From assembly GCA_039931435.1 (NCBI GenBank), contig JBDTRY010000002.1:1-63788 (forward strand): DNA of 63,788 bases, in the 5' to 3' direction. Source of the DNA: JBDTRY01 sp039931435. GTDB lineage: Bacteria > Acidobacteriota > Thermoanaerobaculia > Gp7-AA8. This document shows positions 54,468 through 63,653 of the stretch, piece after piece. The notes under the pieces are model-generated. The model ran no database searches, was not told the origin of the DNA, and saw only the letters and a list, made by a program, of their open reading frames with translations. A program made the position numbers and the translations under genes. How positions within the stretch are numbered: position 1 is the stretch's first letter; every line of letters begins with the position of its first letter.

Positions 54468-54758
54468 GTGGCTGCGAATTTCGAAGTGACCTGTCCCTGC
54501 TGCGAATCGCTGATCGTCGTCGATCGGATCAGCGGCGAAGTGCTGATGCATACCCCCCGGAAGTCGTCCGGACCGCCTTCGCTGGAGGCCATGGTTTCCC
54601 AATTGGCATCGAGCAAGTCGGACATGGCCAGAAAATTCGAGAAGAACCTGGAGAGCCAGAAGGACCGCGGAAGGATCCTCGAGGAAAAATTCAAGGAAGC
54701 GATGCAGCGCGCCGACAAGTCGGATAAGCCCTTCCTCAATCCCATGGACCTCGATTGA
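54468..54758 (+). CDS. Small CPCC-containing protein of unknown function
   Basis: 96 residues. VTCPCCESLIVVD at residues 7-19 resembles one knuckle of a zinc ribbon; no second CxxC follows, so any metal site would need dimerisation. The rest is a charged helix (SDMARKFEKNLESQKDRGR). The GTG start has GGAGG seven bases upstream. It precedes the agmatinase-like gene by 67 bases and may be co-transcribed with it. Confidence 0.72.
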   Translation: MAANFEVTCPCCESLIVVDRISGEVLMHTPRKSSGPPSLEAMVSQLASSKSDMARKFEKNLESQKDRGRILEEKFKEAMQRADKSDKPFLNPMDLD

Positions 54759-54825
54759 TGTTGACGATCGGCGGAACAAATCCGCGGGGAATGCCGACCT
54801 CCTCAACCGGGAATTCCCTTTCTCC

Positions 54826-55851
54826 ATGACCTTCGATCCCGACGCTGCAGGCGCTCCCGATTCCGGAGTGTACGGACTACCGTTCAAGCCGGAGGAGGCG
54901 CGCGTAGTCATCGTTCCCGTTCCCTTCGAGGCCACCACCTCCTACGGAGGCGGAGCGGCTGCGGGTCCCGCCGCCGTTCTCAATGCCTCTCGCCAGGTCG
55001 ACCTTTTCGACCGCGAAACAGGCAAGCCGTACGAGCAGGGCATCGCCATGCTGGCCATTCCCGAGATGGTGATCGCCTGGAACGACGAGGGCAAGGCTCT
55101 GGCCGCTCCCATCGTCGAAGCCGGTGGGGTGCGCGACGAATCGGAGCGGGCAATCGCGGCGAAGGTGGATGAGCTGGGGGATCGCCTCAACGATTGGGTT
55201 TACAGAACGACCCACGAACTTCTGGCCATGGGTAAGCTGGTGGTCACTCTGGGAGGCGACCACTCCGTGCCCTTCGGATCGATTCGTGCGCATGCCGAAC
55301 AGTTCCCGGGAATGGGAATTCTTCACCTCGATGCTCACGCCGATCTTCGCCACCGATACGAGGGATTTCACTGGTCCCATGCCTCGATCTTCAACAATGT
55401 CATCCGTGAGATTCCGGACGTCGGGAAACTGGTGCAGGTGGGCGTCCGGGACATCGGCCGTGCCGAGTTCGAAATGATCGAGCAGTCCGGCGGAAAGATC
55501 GTCACCTGGTTCGATCCCGATATCGCGTCCGAAAAGGATCGTGGAACGCCGTTTGCGGAAATTGCTGACCGCATCGTGGCCGGGCTTCCCGGCGACGTCT
55601 ATCTCTCCTGGGACATCGACGGTCTGGATCCGACGCTCTGTCCGCACACGGGAACGCCTGTTCCCGGTGGCCTTTCCTGGCACGAGGCGATCTCACTTCT
55701 GCGGGCGGTGGTACGTTCAGGACGGAGAATCGTAGGCCTCGATCTCTGCGAAGTCTCTCCCGGTGACACGGAGTGGGATGCCAACGTCGGGGCGCGCCTT
55801 CTGTACAAGATGATCGGGTTCGCTCTCCTCTCAACGGACCATACGCGATGA
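54826..55851 (+). CDS. Agmatinase/arginase family ureohydrolase
   Basis: The 341-residue binuclear manganese enzyme hydrolyses guanidino compounds such as agmatine. The ligands are all present: LGGDHSVPFG, LHLDAHADLR and SWDIDGLDP. The close, GGLSWHEAISLLR and GLDLCEVSPG, is typical for SpeB-like members. Formiminoglutamase or proclavaminate-type substrates cannot be excluded. It has no Shine-Dalgarno at 54826; the conserved part starts soon after. It is convergent with the cold shock gene. Confidence 0.9.
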   Translation: MTFDPDAAGAPDSGVYGLPFKPEEARVVIVPVPFEATTSYGGGAAAGPAAVLNASRQVDLFDRETGKPYEQGIAMLAIPEMVIAWNDEGKALAAPIVEAGGVRDESERAIAAKVDELGDRLNDWVYRTTHELLAMGKLVVTLGGDHSVPFGSIRAHAEQFPGMGILHLDAHADLRHRYEGFHWSHASIFNNVIREIPDVGKLVQVGVRDIGRAEFEMIEQSGGKIVTWFDPDIASEKDRGTPFAEIADRIVAGLPGDVYLSWDIDGLDPTLCPHTGTPVPGGLSWHEAISLLRAVVRSGRRIVGLDLCEVSPGDTEWDANVGARLLYKMIGFALLSTDHTR

Positions 55852-55867
55852 CAGGGAGAATTCATAA

Positions 55868-55896
55868 AGCGAAAAAGCCTCGCGGTGGCGAGGCTC
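55868..55896 (-). terminator. Intrinsic terminator of the cold shock gene
   Basis: On the minus strand, AGCCTCGC and GCGAGGCT form an 8-bp stem with a 4-base loop (CACC), followed by TTTTTCGCTTT. It lies 25 bases after the csp stop. The agmatinase-like gene ends a few bases away on the other strand. Confidence 0.92.
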
Positions 55897-55920
55897 GGTG
55901 ATTCGACCTCAAAGGTTCTG

Positions 55921-56124
55921 TCAGACCGCGGTGACGTTGGTTGCCTGCAGGCCTTTCGGGCCCTGGGTGACGTCGTATTCCACCGCTGCGCCTTCCTTCA
56001 GGGTCTTGAATCCGTCGCCCTGAATGGCTGAATAATGGACGAACAGTTCTTCGCCATTGGCACCCGTTATGAAGCCGTACCCTTTGGCCTCGTTGAACCA
56101 CTTGACGCTTCCGGACTCTCTCAT
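55921..56124 (-). CDS. Cold shock protein (CspA family)
   Basis: The 67-residue RNA chaperone has the RNP1 motif KGYGFIT and RNP2 LFVHYSAI, with [14 protein letters not shown] at the start. The length is normal. The ATG at 56124 has AAGGAG eight bases upstream (TTG at 56127 is in frame). It has a long leader with a strong hairpin and its own intrinsic terminator, so it is likely expressed alone and controlled after transcription. Confidence 0.96.
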   Translation of the reverse strand: MRESGSVKWFNEAKGYGFITGANGEELFVHYSAIQGDGFKTLKEGAAVEYDVTQGPKGLQATNVTAV

Positions 56125-56162
56125 CAACGCTCTCCTTTGCGAACGTGAGGCCTCGCCTCGCC

Positions 56163-56202
56163 GGCAGCCGGCACGTCGCCTGACGTGGCAGGTTCGGCTG
56201 CC
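56163..56202 (-). promoter_or_regulatory. Two-tier stem-loop in the cold shock mRNA leader
   Basis: Outer arms GGCAGCCG (56163-56170) and CGGCTGCC (56195-56202) enclose an inner CACGTC-GCCT-GACGTG hairpin. It sits 39 bases upstream of the ATG. Such leaders in csp genes can act as temperature-sensitive structures; alternatively this ends the upstream TerB-like transcript. Confidence 0.6.
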
Positions 56203-56294
56203 AAACCAGATCTGCTAACTGCGCAAAACCTGGCTTCATTCCAAAACTGCACGTAAAAGTTATTGATGAGTACGCCGGTAGGTACGCTGCAGGA

Positions 56295-56762
56295 TCAGCC
56301 CTGCGACTCAGCCTGAACGGCCAGCTTCGCTGCGATCATTACGTGGTGTTCCAGACCCAGAAGGTCGGCCAGCTTTCGCACCAGATAGTTCTCATACTGA
56401 TGCAGTTGGCCGTCAGAGTAGACCATTCTCCACATCGTCTTCACGATCTCGATCCGCTCGTCTAGGGTGGTGGTGCCTCGGATGAGGTTTGTGAGGTTCC
56501 AGTGATCGATGGTGTTGCTTCGCATCTCATCTGCGGACTCGATCAATTCTCGCGCATCCGTTCCGGAGATACCGAAGCGTTGCTCGAGAAAGGTGAGGAG
56601 GCCTTTCTGCTCTTCATTCGAGAACGAGTCGTCGGCGTACGCGATTTCCAGGAGGATGGCGGCAGTAGCCAGCTGCACCTGGCGCGCGGGATCGGCGTCG
56701 GATTCCTGATGGATGCCGCCGAAGGCGTTTCCCAGCAGCTTCCGGATTGAATCGAGTGACAT
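56295..56762 (-). CDS. TerB-like protein
   Basis: The 155-residue helical protein fits the TerB/DjlA N-terminal fold: AAILLEIAYADDSFSNEEQ (acidic metal-binding helix turn), then LDERIEIVKTMWRMVYSDGQL and HQYENYLVRKLADLLG. TerB domains were named from tellurite resistance, but single-domain members are of unknown function, often near the membrane. It lies upstream of csp on the same strand with a 170-base spacer. Confidence 0.88.
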   Translation of the reverse strand: MSLDSIRKLLGNAFGGIHQESDADPARQVQLATAAILLEIAYADDSFSNEEQKGLLTFLEQRFGISGTDARELIESADEMRSNTIDHWNLTNLIRGTTTLDERIEIVKTMWRMVYSDGQLHQYENYLVRKLADLLGLEHHVMIAAKLAVQAESQG

Positions 56763-56861
56763 AGTCCTAGTTTACTTCTCAGGCGCTGATTTCGAATGTG
56801 GAAGAATGCAGCGACCGCCTTCTGTTGTGTGCTTCGAAGAGATAGTGAACCGGAGGATTGG

Positions 56862-57377
56862 ATGCCAGTGACTGCAATGAAGAACCTGCCTGACGATGCC
56901 CACGTGTGGATCTTTGGAGCGTCGTCGGCCCTCAATCCGGAGCAGTCCGAGGTCCTCCTGCGCGCCGTTGAAGAATTTCAGAGAAACTGGGCGGCCCATG
57001 GAGCACCGCTGACGACAGCGGGAGATCTTCGCGATCAGAGATTTCTCGTCGTCGCCGTCGAGCCTTCGGTCGATCCATCGGGATGCTCGATCGATCGCTT
57101 GTTCAAACTTCTGCAGTCGCTGAGCGGCGAACTCGGGATCTCCCTTGTCGATTCCGGATCGATTTTTTATCGGGACGACCGGGGCGAGGTTCAGGCTGCG
57201 ACGCGGGACGAGTTCCGAAACCTGGCGCAGCGTGGTGCGGTGACCGGGGAATCAATCGTCTTCGACAACGCGGTGCAGACGCTCGGCGACCTTCGCCATG
57301 GGCGATGGGAGAGACCCGCATCGCAGTCGTGGCACGGCCGGTTGATGGCGCCCGCCGGCGCATTCGTCAGCACCTGA
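56862..57377 (+). CDS. Conserved hypothetical protein (often misnamed ABC ATPase)
   Basis: 171 residues from ATG 56862, with CGGAGG five bases upstream. Pattern: VWIFGASSALN, EEFQRNWAAHGAPLTT, RFLVVAVEPSVDPSGCSIDR, then a short basic tail. I recall similar sequences in other phyla carrying an ABC-transporter-ATPase label without Walker motifs; none is present here. The GCSID stretch is the best-kept part. Function unknown. Confidence 0.75.
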   Translation: MPVTAMKNLPDDAHVWIFGASSALNPEQSEVLLRAVEEFQRNWAAHGAPLTTAGDLRDQRFLVVAVEPSVDPSGCSIDRLFKLLQSLSGELGISLVDSGSIFYRDDRGEVQAATRDEFRNLAQRGAVTGESIVFDNAVQTLGDLRHGRWERPASQSWHGRLMAPAGAFVST

Positions 57378-57484
57378 AGCTTCTCGAGGCCGCTCGCGCC
57401 GTCGGCATCGGGCCGTCACGGGCCATGATGCGTTCGCCGTTGTTCACCGGGCTGTCGCCCGGCTCGCGTCGGTCGTGAAGAGTC

Positions 57485-60400
57485 CTACGAACCCGCCTCC
57501 AGCGCCATTTCCACGATCGCTTTCTGCTGCTCCTCGTGGCGATGGTGGGACCCGGTGGCCGGTGAAGCGCTGAAGGGACGTCCGACATACTTCAGGGTCT
57601 GCCCCTGGCGAAGCGCACCGATCAAACGTTCGTCGATGAAGTCCCAGCCTCCCATGTTGCGCGGTTCCTCCTGCACCCACACAACCTCGGTGGCGTTCGC
57701 ATAGCGGGCCAGAACGCCCCGCAGAAGTGCGTCGGGCCAGGGGTAGAACTGCTCCAGCCGCAAAACAGCAACGTGGCCAGCATTCCGCTCCGTGCGGGCG
57801 GAGTCCAGTTCGTAGAAGATTTTTCCGGACGTGATCAATATTCGCGACACTGCGCCGCGGTCCGTTTCGGCGTCGGCGCCGAAACGAGGATCGTCGAGGA
57901 CCGGCTCAAATCTGCCCTCGAGCAGCTCCTGTACGGAGGAGACCGCCCGCGGATGCCGGAGCAGCGACTTCGGCGTCATGATTACGAGCGGCTTGCGTGG
58001 GTTCGTCTGCATCTGTCTGCGCAGGACGTGAAAGTACTGCGCGGGCGTGGTGGCGTTGACGACGAACATGTTTCCCTCGGCACTGAGGATGAGGAAACGT
58101 TCCAGTCGGGCGCTGGAGTGCTCCGGCCCCTGACCTTCGTATCCGTGGGGGAGCAGAAGAACCACACCGCTGTGCTGTCCCCACTTTTCCTCGGCACTGG
58201 TGATGAACTGGTCGATGACAATCTGAGCGCCGTTCATGAAATCCCCGAACTGCGCTTCCCAGAGGACGAGCGTGTTCGGGTCGGCCACTGAGTAGCCGTA
58301 TTCGAACCCCAGTACGCCGTACTCCGAAAGCAGCGAATCGTACACGGAGAAGTTCACTGCCGCTCCATTCCCCATCGCCTCAGCGCGGATGGCGTCGAGC
58401 TGCTCCGGGGGAACGATGTCCGGCTCCTCCATGGCGTAGCCCTGATCGCTGGCCAGCAGGTTCAGTGGCGTGAAACGGGCGCCGCTGCCGAAATCGAAAA
58501 GGACCGCGTGCCGTTGCGAGAATGTTCCTCTGCCGCTGTCCTGGCCGCTGAGTCGTACTCGAAATCCGTCCATGAGCAGCGTGCCGAAAGCCAGGGCCTC
58601 GGCGGTGGCCCAGTCCAGCGATTGGGCGCCGGAGACCATGGCCTTCCGCTTCTCGATCAGACCGCGGAGCTTGGGATGAATGGTGAATCCCTCGCGGAGG
58701 GTCGTGATTGCTTCACCCACCTTCTGCAGCGTTTCCGTGTTCACGCTCGTGTCGACAGACGGTGAATTCTGATAGCCGGTCACATCCTCGTCGGTCCAGA
58801 GAGGAGCGGATTGAACGGGTGGGGGAGAATCCGACTCACGGGTGCGGTCGAAGGCCTCCTGCAGCTTCTGCTGGAACGCCTCCAGCCATCGCTCAGCCTC
58901 CTCAGGATCGAGATCCCCTTTGCGCAACAGCGTTTCCGTGTACAGCTTTCGGACAGATCGATGTTCCTTGATCAGCTTGTACATCCGCGGCTGGGTCAGG
59001 GAGGGCTCGTCACCCTCGTTGTGTCCATGCCGCCGGTAGCAGACCATGTCGATCACTACGTCCTTCTTGAACTCCTGTCGGAAGCGATAGGCAAGCGTGG
59101 CCGCCCGGATGCAGGCTTCGGGATCGTCGCCGTTCACATGAAAGATCGGCGCCTGGACCATCTTGGCCACATCTGTTGCGTAGGTGGTTGATCGTGCCGC
59201 TTCCGAGCCCGTGGTGAATCCGATCTGATTGTTGATCACGAAGTGGATGGTGCCGCCGGTCTTGTATCCACGAAGCTGCGAGAAATTCAGAGTCTCGGCC
59301 ACGACTCCCTGACCGGCGAATGCCGCGTCACCGTGAATGAGAAGTGGGATGACGCGCGAGCGGCTGAAATCGTTGCTGAGCTTCTGCTTCGAGCGCACCA
59401 TGCCTTCCACGATCGGATCGACGGCTTCGAGATGGCTCGGATTCGAAGCCAGGGTGATGTCCAGGTCCCGGCCATCGGTGGTGGTGTGCGTACCTTCGGC
59501 GCCGAGGTGATATTTGACGTCGCCCGATCCCTGGGTGGTGTTCGGATCGATGTCGCCCTCGAACTCATGAAAGATCTTCTCGTAGGATTTTCCGAGGATG
59601 TTCGCCAGCACGTTCAGGCGGCCGCGGTGAGCCATCCCCATGACTACTTCCTCGACGGCGTCCTGTCCGCAGAGATTGAGGATGTGATCCAGAAGGGGAA
59701 TGGCAGTCTCCGCTCCCTCCATCGAGAAGCGCTTGTGACCGACGTACTTGGTGTGCAGGAAACGTTCGAAGGCTTCGGCGTCGTTGAGCTTCACGAGGAT
59801 GCGGCGCTTCAGCGCGCCGTCGAGCGGGGCGGAGTTCCGGGTCGGTTCCATCTGATCCTGCAGCCACTTCTTCTGCACTGGATCCTGGATGTGCATGTAT
59901 TCAGCGCCGAGCCGGCTGCAATACGTCTGACGGAGGGTATCGAGGATGTCGCGCAGTTTGCTGGAGCTGTTTCCGCACAGGCCTCCGCAGAGGAATTCCC
60001 GGTCGAGGTCCCAGATCGTCAGGCCCCAGGAGGCAAGGTTCAGTTCCGAATGATGTCCGACCTTGTATTCAAGAGGGTCGAGATCCGCAAGCAGGTGACC
60101 GCGGACGCGGTAGACGTTGATCAGCTGCAGAACGGCCGCCTCTCTCCGGATCGATTCGTCCCGATGCGAGTTGAGCACCGAGGACCTCCGATCCATTGAC
60201 CAGTGTTCCGGCTCGTACGGGATGCGCAGGTCGCGAAAGATTTCCGTGTAAAAGCCGTCCTCGCCGATGAGCAGGCTGTGAATCTTCGCCAGGAACGCTC
60301 CGGACTCCGCCCCCTGAATGATTCTGTGGTCGTAGGTGCTGGTAATGGTCATGACCTTGGAGATTCCAAGGTCGGCCAGAGTCATGGGGTCCGCTGCTGA

Positions 60401-61294
60401 ATACTCGGCCGGGTAGTCGATCTGTCCGGTGGCTACGATGGTGCCCTGAGACTCCATCAGCCGCGGAATTGACGAGACGGTCCCGATCGTGCCGGGGTTG
60501 GTCAGCGAGATCGATGTGCCTTCGAAGTCGGCAATCTCCAGACTGTTATTCCGGGCCTTGCGCACCAGATCGTTGTAGTTTTTCAGGAAGCCGGCGAAGT
60601 CGAGTGTCTCTGCGTTCTTCACGTTTGGAACGACCAGAGAGCGGGAGCCATCCTTCTTCTCCACGTCGATGGCCAGACCGAGGTTGACACGATCGCGATC
60701 GATACGCGCCGGCTGACCGTCGTTCATGACGAACGACGAGTTCATTCGCGGGAAATCTTTCAGGGCTTTGACGATGGCCCAGCCGATGACATGGGTGTAG
60801 GACGCTTTCGGCTGACCGACCATGGCCAGGTGCGCGTTGATCGTGCGCCGGTTCTCCTCGAGCACTTTTACCGGCAGCACCCGTACCGAGGTGGCGGTGG
60901 GCACGCTCAGCGAGCTCTCCATGTTCTGAACGATGCGTGAGGCTACTCCGCGGAGCGGAACGACCTTCTGTGCGGCCTCTTCGGCTACGCTCCCCGTTTC
61001 ACTGCTGACTGGGGCGGCCGGCGGCGTCTTCGGGGAGGACACTGCGGCCGTGCTGGGGGCAGGAGCCGGTGCCGAGGGAAGCGATACGTGGCGGGCCATC
61101 GGCGCGGCCGCGGCCTGCGTTTGGGCCAGCGACTCTTCCAGTTCGTCGATGTAGGCATCTTCCGGTCGCGCTGGCGCGTACCCCTCGAAGAATTCACGCC
61201 AGTTGGCGCTCACCGAGGATGGATCGTGAAGGTACTTCTCGTGAAGCTCCTCGATGAAGGCGAAATTTGCACCGTAAGAGTAAGACGTGGTCAT
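57485..61294 (-). CDS. kgd: Multifunctional 2-oxoglutarate decarboxylase/dehydrogenase E1-E2 fusion
   Basis: The 1269-residue enzyme works at the TCA-cycle step from 2-oxoglutarate. A short N-terminal helix (FIEELHEKYLHDPSSVSANW) is followed by an alanine/proline-rich linker. The E2 acyltransferase catalytic core (about 115-345) has TYDHRIIQGAESGAFL. The E1 TPP-dependent part (about 380-1265) has MGMAHRGRLNVLANILG, GDAAFAGQGVVAET and RRHGHNEGDEPS. There is no lipoyl domain. This matches actinobacterial Kgd (SucA) rather than separate SucA and SucB. The E2 core here must use lipoate of another protein or be bypassed for decarboxylation. No partner gene is adjacent. Confidence 0.96.
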   Translation of the reverse strand: MTTSYSYGANFAFIEELHEKYLHDPSSVSANWREFFEGYAPARPEDAYIDELEESLAQTQAAAAPMARHVSLPSAPAPAPSTAAVSSPKTPPAAPVSSETGSVAEEAAQKVVPLRGVASRIVQNMESSLSVPTATSVRVLPVKVLEENRRTINAHLAMVGQPKASYTHVIGWAIVKALKDFPRMNSSFVMNDGQPARIDRDRVNLGLAIDVEKKDGSRSLVVPNVKNAETLDFAGFLKNYNDLVRKARNNSLEIADFEGTSISLTNPGTIGTVSSIPRLMESQGTIVATGQIDYPAEYSAADPMTLADLGISKVMTITSTYDHRIIQGAESGAFLAKIHSLLIGEDGFYTEIFRDLRIPYEPEHWSMDRRSSVLNSHRDESIRREAAVLQLINVYRVRGHLLADLDPLEYKVGHHSELNLASWGLTIWDLDREFLCGGLCGNSSSKLRDILDTLRQTYCSRLGAEYMHIQDPVQKKWLQDQMEPTRNSAPLDGALKRRILVKLNDAEAFERFLHTKYVGHKRFSMEGAETAIPLLDHILNLCGQDAVEEVVMGMAHRGRLNVLANILGKSYEKIFHEFEGDIDPNTTQGSGDVKYHLGAEGTHTTTDGRDLDITLASNPSHLEAVDPIVEGMVRSKQKLSNDFSRSRVIPLLIHGDAAFAGQGVVAETLNFSQLRGYKTGGTIHFVINNQIGFTTGSEAARSTTYATDVAKMVQAPIFHVNGDDPEACIRAATLAYRFRQEFKKDVVIDMVCYRRHGHNEGDEPSLTQPRMYKLIKEHRSVRKLYTETLLRKGDLDPEEAERWLEAFQQKLQEAFDRTRESDSPPPVQSAPLWTDEDVTGYQNSPSVDTSVNTETLQKVGEAITTLREGFTIHPKLRGLIEKRKAMVSGAQSLDWATAEALAFGTLLMDGFRVRLSGQDSGRGTFSQRHAVLFDFGSGARFTPLNLLASDQGYAMEEPDIVPPEQLDAIRAEAMGNGAAVNFSVYDSLLSEYGVLGFEYGYSVADPNTLVLWEAQFGDFMNGAQIVIDQFITSAEEKWGQHSGVVLLLPHGYEGQGPEHSSARLERFLILSAEGNMFVVNATTPAQYFHVLRRQMQTNPRKPLVIMTPKSLLRHPRAVSSVQELLEGRFEPVLDDPRFGADAETDRGAVSRILITSGKIFYELDSARTERNAGHVAVLRLEQFYPWPDALLRGVLARYANATEVVWVQEEPRNMGGWDFIDERLIGALRQGQTLKYVGRPFSASPATGSHHRHEEQQKAIVEMALEAGS

Positions 61295-61388
61295 TGACTA
61301 TCCTTTTTCTGCGTCGGTGTTCCGGCGGATCCATTAGAACAAATCTTTTGCGGCCGTGATTCATTCTCGCGGGTCGGGTTTCGGCGAT

Positions 61389-62096
61389 TCAGCCGCGCTC
61401 GGCCCGGTCCCCTTCGATGAGGGCGAGCGAGAGGGAGGTCAGCCCCAGCCACCCCAGGCCGGCCGCGAAACCGGCAAGAACATCGGAAGGGAAGTGAACG
61501 CCAAAGTAAACTCGTGAGACACCCACGCTGAGGATGGTCACACCGGCCACGGCCTGAGCGCAGACCTGTTTCGCCAGGCCCTCGTCGTAAACGAGATGAT
61601 GGGCGATGATCGGAAATGTGGCCGCGGCCAGAAGGGAATGTCCGCTGGGAAAACTGTGGGACTTCGGCAGGCGGATCAGCCTGCGCAGTTGCTGGGGCCT
61701 CTGCCGCCGGAAGATGTTTTTGAGAATCGTGTTGATGGCCATGGCTCCACCCGTGCTGACCACCACGGTCAATGCCTCACCGGGCTTATGGCGTTTCATC
61801 ATCATCAGAGCAGTGAGTCCAGCGCCCGTACCGACGGCGATGTGCGTACCCATGTAGGTCGCCAGCCTCATCACCTCGTCGGCACGTTTCGAGCTCAGGC
61901 TCTGCGTGGCGTGGAGAATTCTGATGTCGAGGGCGTCCGCCTTTCCGGCCACGACTCGATCGGCCTGACGCTGAAAAAACCAGAAGGCCAGGGATGACAT
62001 CACTACGCCTCCGGTCATTCCGATTATCTGAGGAAGAAACGTCCCTTTCGATTTCCCCGCCTGCTTCGCCTTGCCGCGACGTTTTTTCTCTTTCAT
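61389..62096 (-). CDS. PAP2 family lipid phosphatase
   Basis: The 235-residue membrane phosphatase has the three PAP2 motifs: KNIFRRQRP (K-x6-RP), PSGHS, and SRVYFGVHFPSDV. Helices flank them. Such enzymes dephosphorylate lipid phosphates, for example undecaprenyl pyrophosphate. The first 30 residues are very basic (MKEKKRRGKAKQAGKSKG), an unusual cytosolic tail. The upstream GNAT gene starts away from it with a 37-base gap on the same strand. Confidence 0.92.
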   Translation of the reverse strand: MKEKKRRGKAKQAGKSKGTFLPQIIGMTGGVVMSSLAFWFFQRQADRVVAGKADALDIRILHATQSLSSKRADEVMRLATYMGTHIAVGTGAGLTALMMMKRHKPGEALTVVVSTGGAMAINTILKNIFRRQRPQQLRRLIRLPKSHSFPSGHSLLAAATFPIIAHHLVYDEGLAKQVCAQAVAGVTILSVGVSRVYFGVHFPSDVLAGFAAGLGWLGLTSLSLALIEGDRAERG

Positions 62097-62133
62097 TTAC
62101 GGTTGCCGATCCTATCGACCGCCCTCCTCAGGT

Positions 62134-62997
62134 TCAAAGATTCTTCTCCAGAATGACGAATCGTGCCGCGGGTGAAGCTCCACAGGCGCGTTTGTAAAAA
62201 TCCAGAGCTGCCGCCCAGGCGATAATCGCTTCTCCGAATCCGCGGACCTTCATGTCTCTGAGCGACGCAAGGAGCAGACCACGCCCGAAACCCCGGCCAC
62301 GGGCAGCGCTGCTCACCCCGGTTGGTCCGTACCATGGCAATCCGGCGTTGTTGGCCAGATGCGCGCTGAATCCTACGATCTCACTACCTTCCTCGGCGAT
62401 GAACATCGAGGGCAGAGGGTGTTCGAAGGCGAAGTCTGCCTCGAAGCACCAGCTCCTGCCGAACTCTTCCCTGATGTAATTCGCCACCCGCACACGCTCG
62501 CCAATGTTCGGCCGGCGGATCCTCGACCCGGTGCCCGCATCCGGTCCCTGCGTTTCCAGAAAGCCAAGGTCGGCGCGCAGGTTCACGGCTCGGGCGGGCC
62601 GCGAATAACCAAGCGAATCGAAAAAGGCCAACGATCCGGCGTCCTCCGTCCACACCCCGGGGGTGAAGTAGTTTCCCGGCTCCGCCGCGATCACGACGTT
62701 CGTTTCGCCTGAGGCTGCTGCGCGGCTTTCGACCGCAGCCATCAGTGTGCGACCCAGGCCGCGCCGGCGGGCAGAGGATGCGACTCCGATGAGCCGGACG
62801 AATCGTCCGCATCGAACGACCGCGCCCACAAGCCGGCCCTCCTCGATTGCGCCCAGCACCTCCGCGGCCCCGTCCACCCCGGGACGATCCAGCTTCTCGC
62901 GGATCACCATGTCCAGAGGGTAGGGGGCGTTGCTCGTTCCAGCGAGCAGGGCGGCAAGGTCGTTGCGCGACGAGGAAATCGATTCGACGGTGACCAC
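62134..62997 (-). CDS. Tandem GNAT acetyltransferase
   Basis: 287 residues with two acetyltransferase domains. The first (about 10-140) has IGVASSARRRGLGRTLMAAV, and the second (about 150-285) has TGVSSAARGRGFGRGLLLASL; both carry the acetyl-CoA loop R-x-x-G-x-G/R. The substrate is unknown. The GTG at 62997 is chosen because upstream codons to 63126 are proline/cysteine-rich and not domain-like. It may be coupled to PAP2. Confidence 0.8.
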   Translation of the reverse strand: MVTVESISSSRNDLAALLAGTSNAPYPLDMVIREKLDRPGVDGAAEVLGAIEEGRLVGAVVRCGRFVRLIGVASSARRRGLGRTLMAAVESRAAASGETNVVIAAEPGNYFTPGVWTEDAGSLAFFDSLGYSRPARAVNLRADLGFLETQGPDAGTGSRIRRPNIGERVRVANYIREEFGRSWCFEADFAFEHPLPSMFIAEEGSEIVGFSAHLANNAGLPWYGPTGVSSAARGRGFGRGLLLASLRDMKVRGFGEAIIAWAAALDFYKRACGASPAARFVILEKNL

Positions 62998-63215
62998 GCG
63001 GTGCAGTCTAACGTCCCGGTTGGCGAAATCAGGCGCGAAAAAACTAAAAGGCGGGGATGCCGGTAGCGGTGACCATCGCCAGTGTGGACCGGATGTACAG
63101 CAGGGTCCAGCGTGCCGGACATTCATCGACCCTCCGCTAGCGAGAGTCCGTCGATCACACGCGTTGACCGCTGTTCTGGCGCTTCCTTCGCAAGAGACCG
63201 CCGGAGGAGGTTGCC

Positions 63216-63653
63216 ATGGCTGGTGAGATCATCGCTTGTTCTCAGTGCGGGCAGTCAAATCGGGTTCCTTCACTCTCGGAAGGGAAAGCCGCCCTCTGTG
63301 GAAAGTGCCGCGCTCCTCTCGGATCTCCGACTGCCGAGCCCATCACGGCGACCGACTCCGACTTTGCTTCACTGATTTCCGCAGGCGAACCTGTGGTCGT
63401 CGACTTCTGGGCCCCGTGGTGCGGCCCCTGCCGCCAGTTCGCTCCAGTGTTCGAAGCCGTCGCGGAGGAGCGGAAAGGCATTCGATTCGCCAAACTGAAC
63501 GTCGACGAGAACCAACGGACGGCTGCGCGATACCAGGTCTCCAGCATTCCCACGCTGCTTTTCTTCAACGAAGGAGAAGTGGTCGGGCGGCAGGTCGGCG
63601 CTGTCGGGCGCAGCCAATTCGATCAGGTCATCGACAGGTACCTGGGGCAGTGA
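63216..63653 (+). CDS. trxC: Thioredoxin 2-like protein
   Basis: The 145-residue protein has an N-terminal zinc ribbon (CSQC at 8-11, CGKC at 28-31) followed by a thioredoxin fold with FWAPWCGPCRQF (active CGPC near 67-70) and SSIPTLLFF with the cis-proline. This is the TrxC arrangement: a cytoplasmic reductase. The ATG is preceded by GGAGG seven bases upstream. Its stop overlaps the next gene by four bases (GTGA). Confidence 0.95.
   Translation: MAGEIIACSQCGQSNRVPSLSEGKAALCGKCRAPLGSPTAEPITATDSDFASLISAGEPVVVDFWAPWCGPCRQFAPVFEAVAEERKGIRFAKLNVDENQRTAARYQVSSIPTLLFFNEGEVVGRQVGAVGRSQFDQVIDRYLGQ

Noticed and set aside
56295..56762. Tellurite resistance operon
   Set aside because: Only a single TerB-like domain protein is present; no TerC, TerD or TerA genes are nearby.
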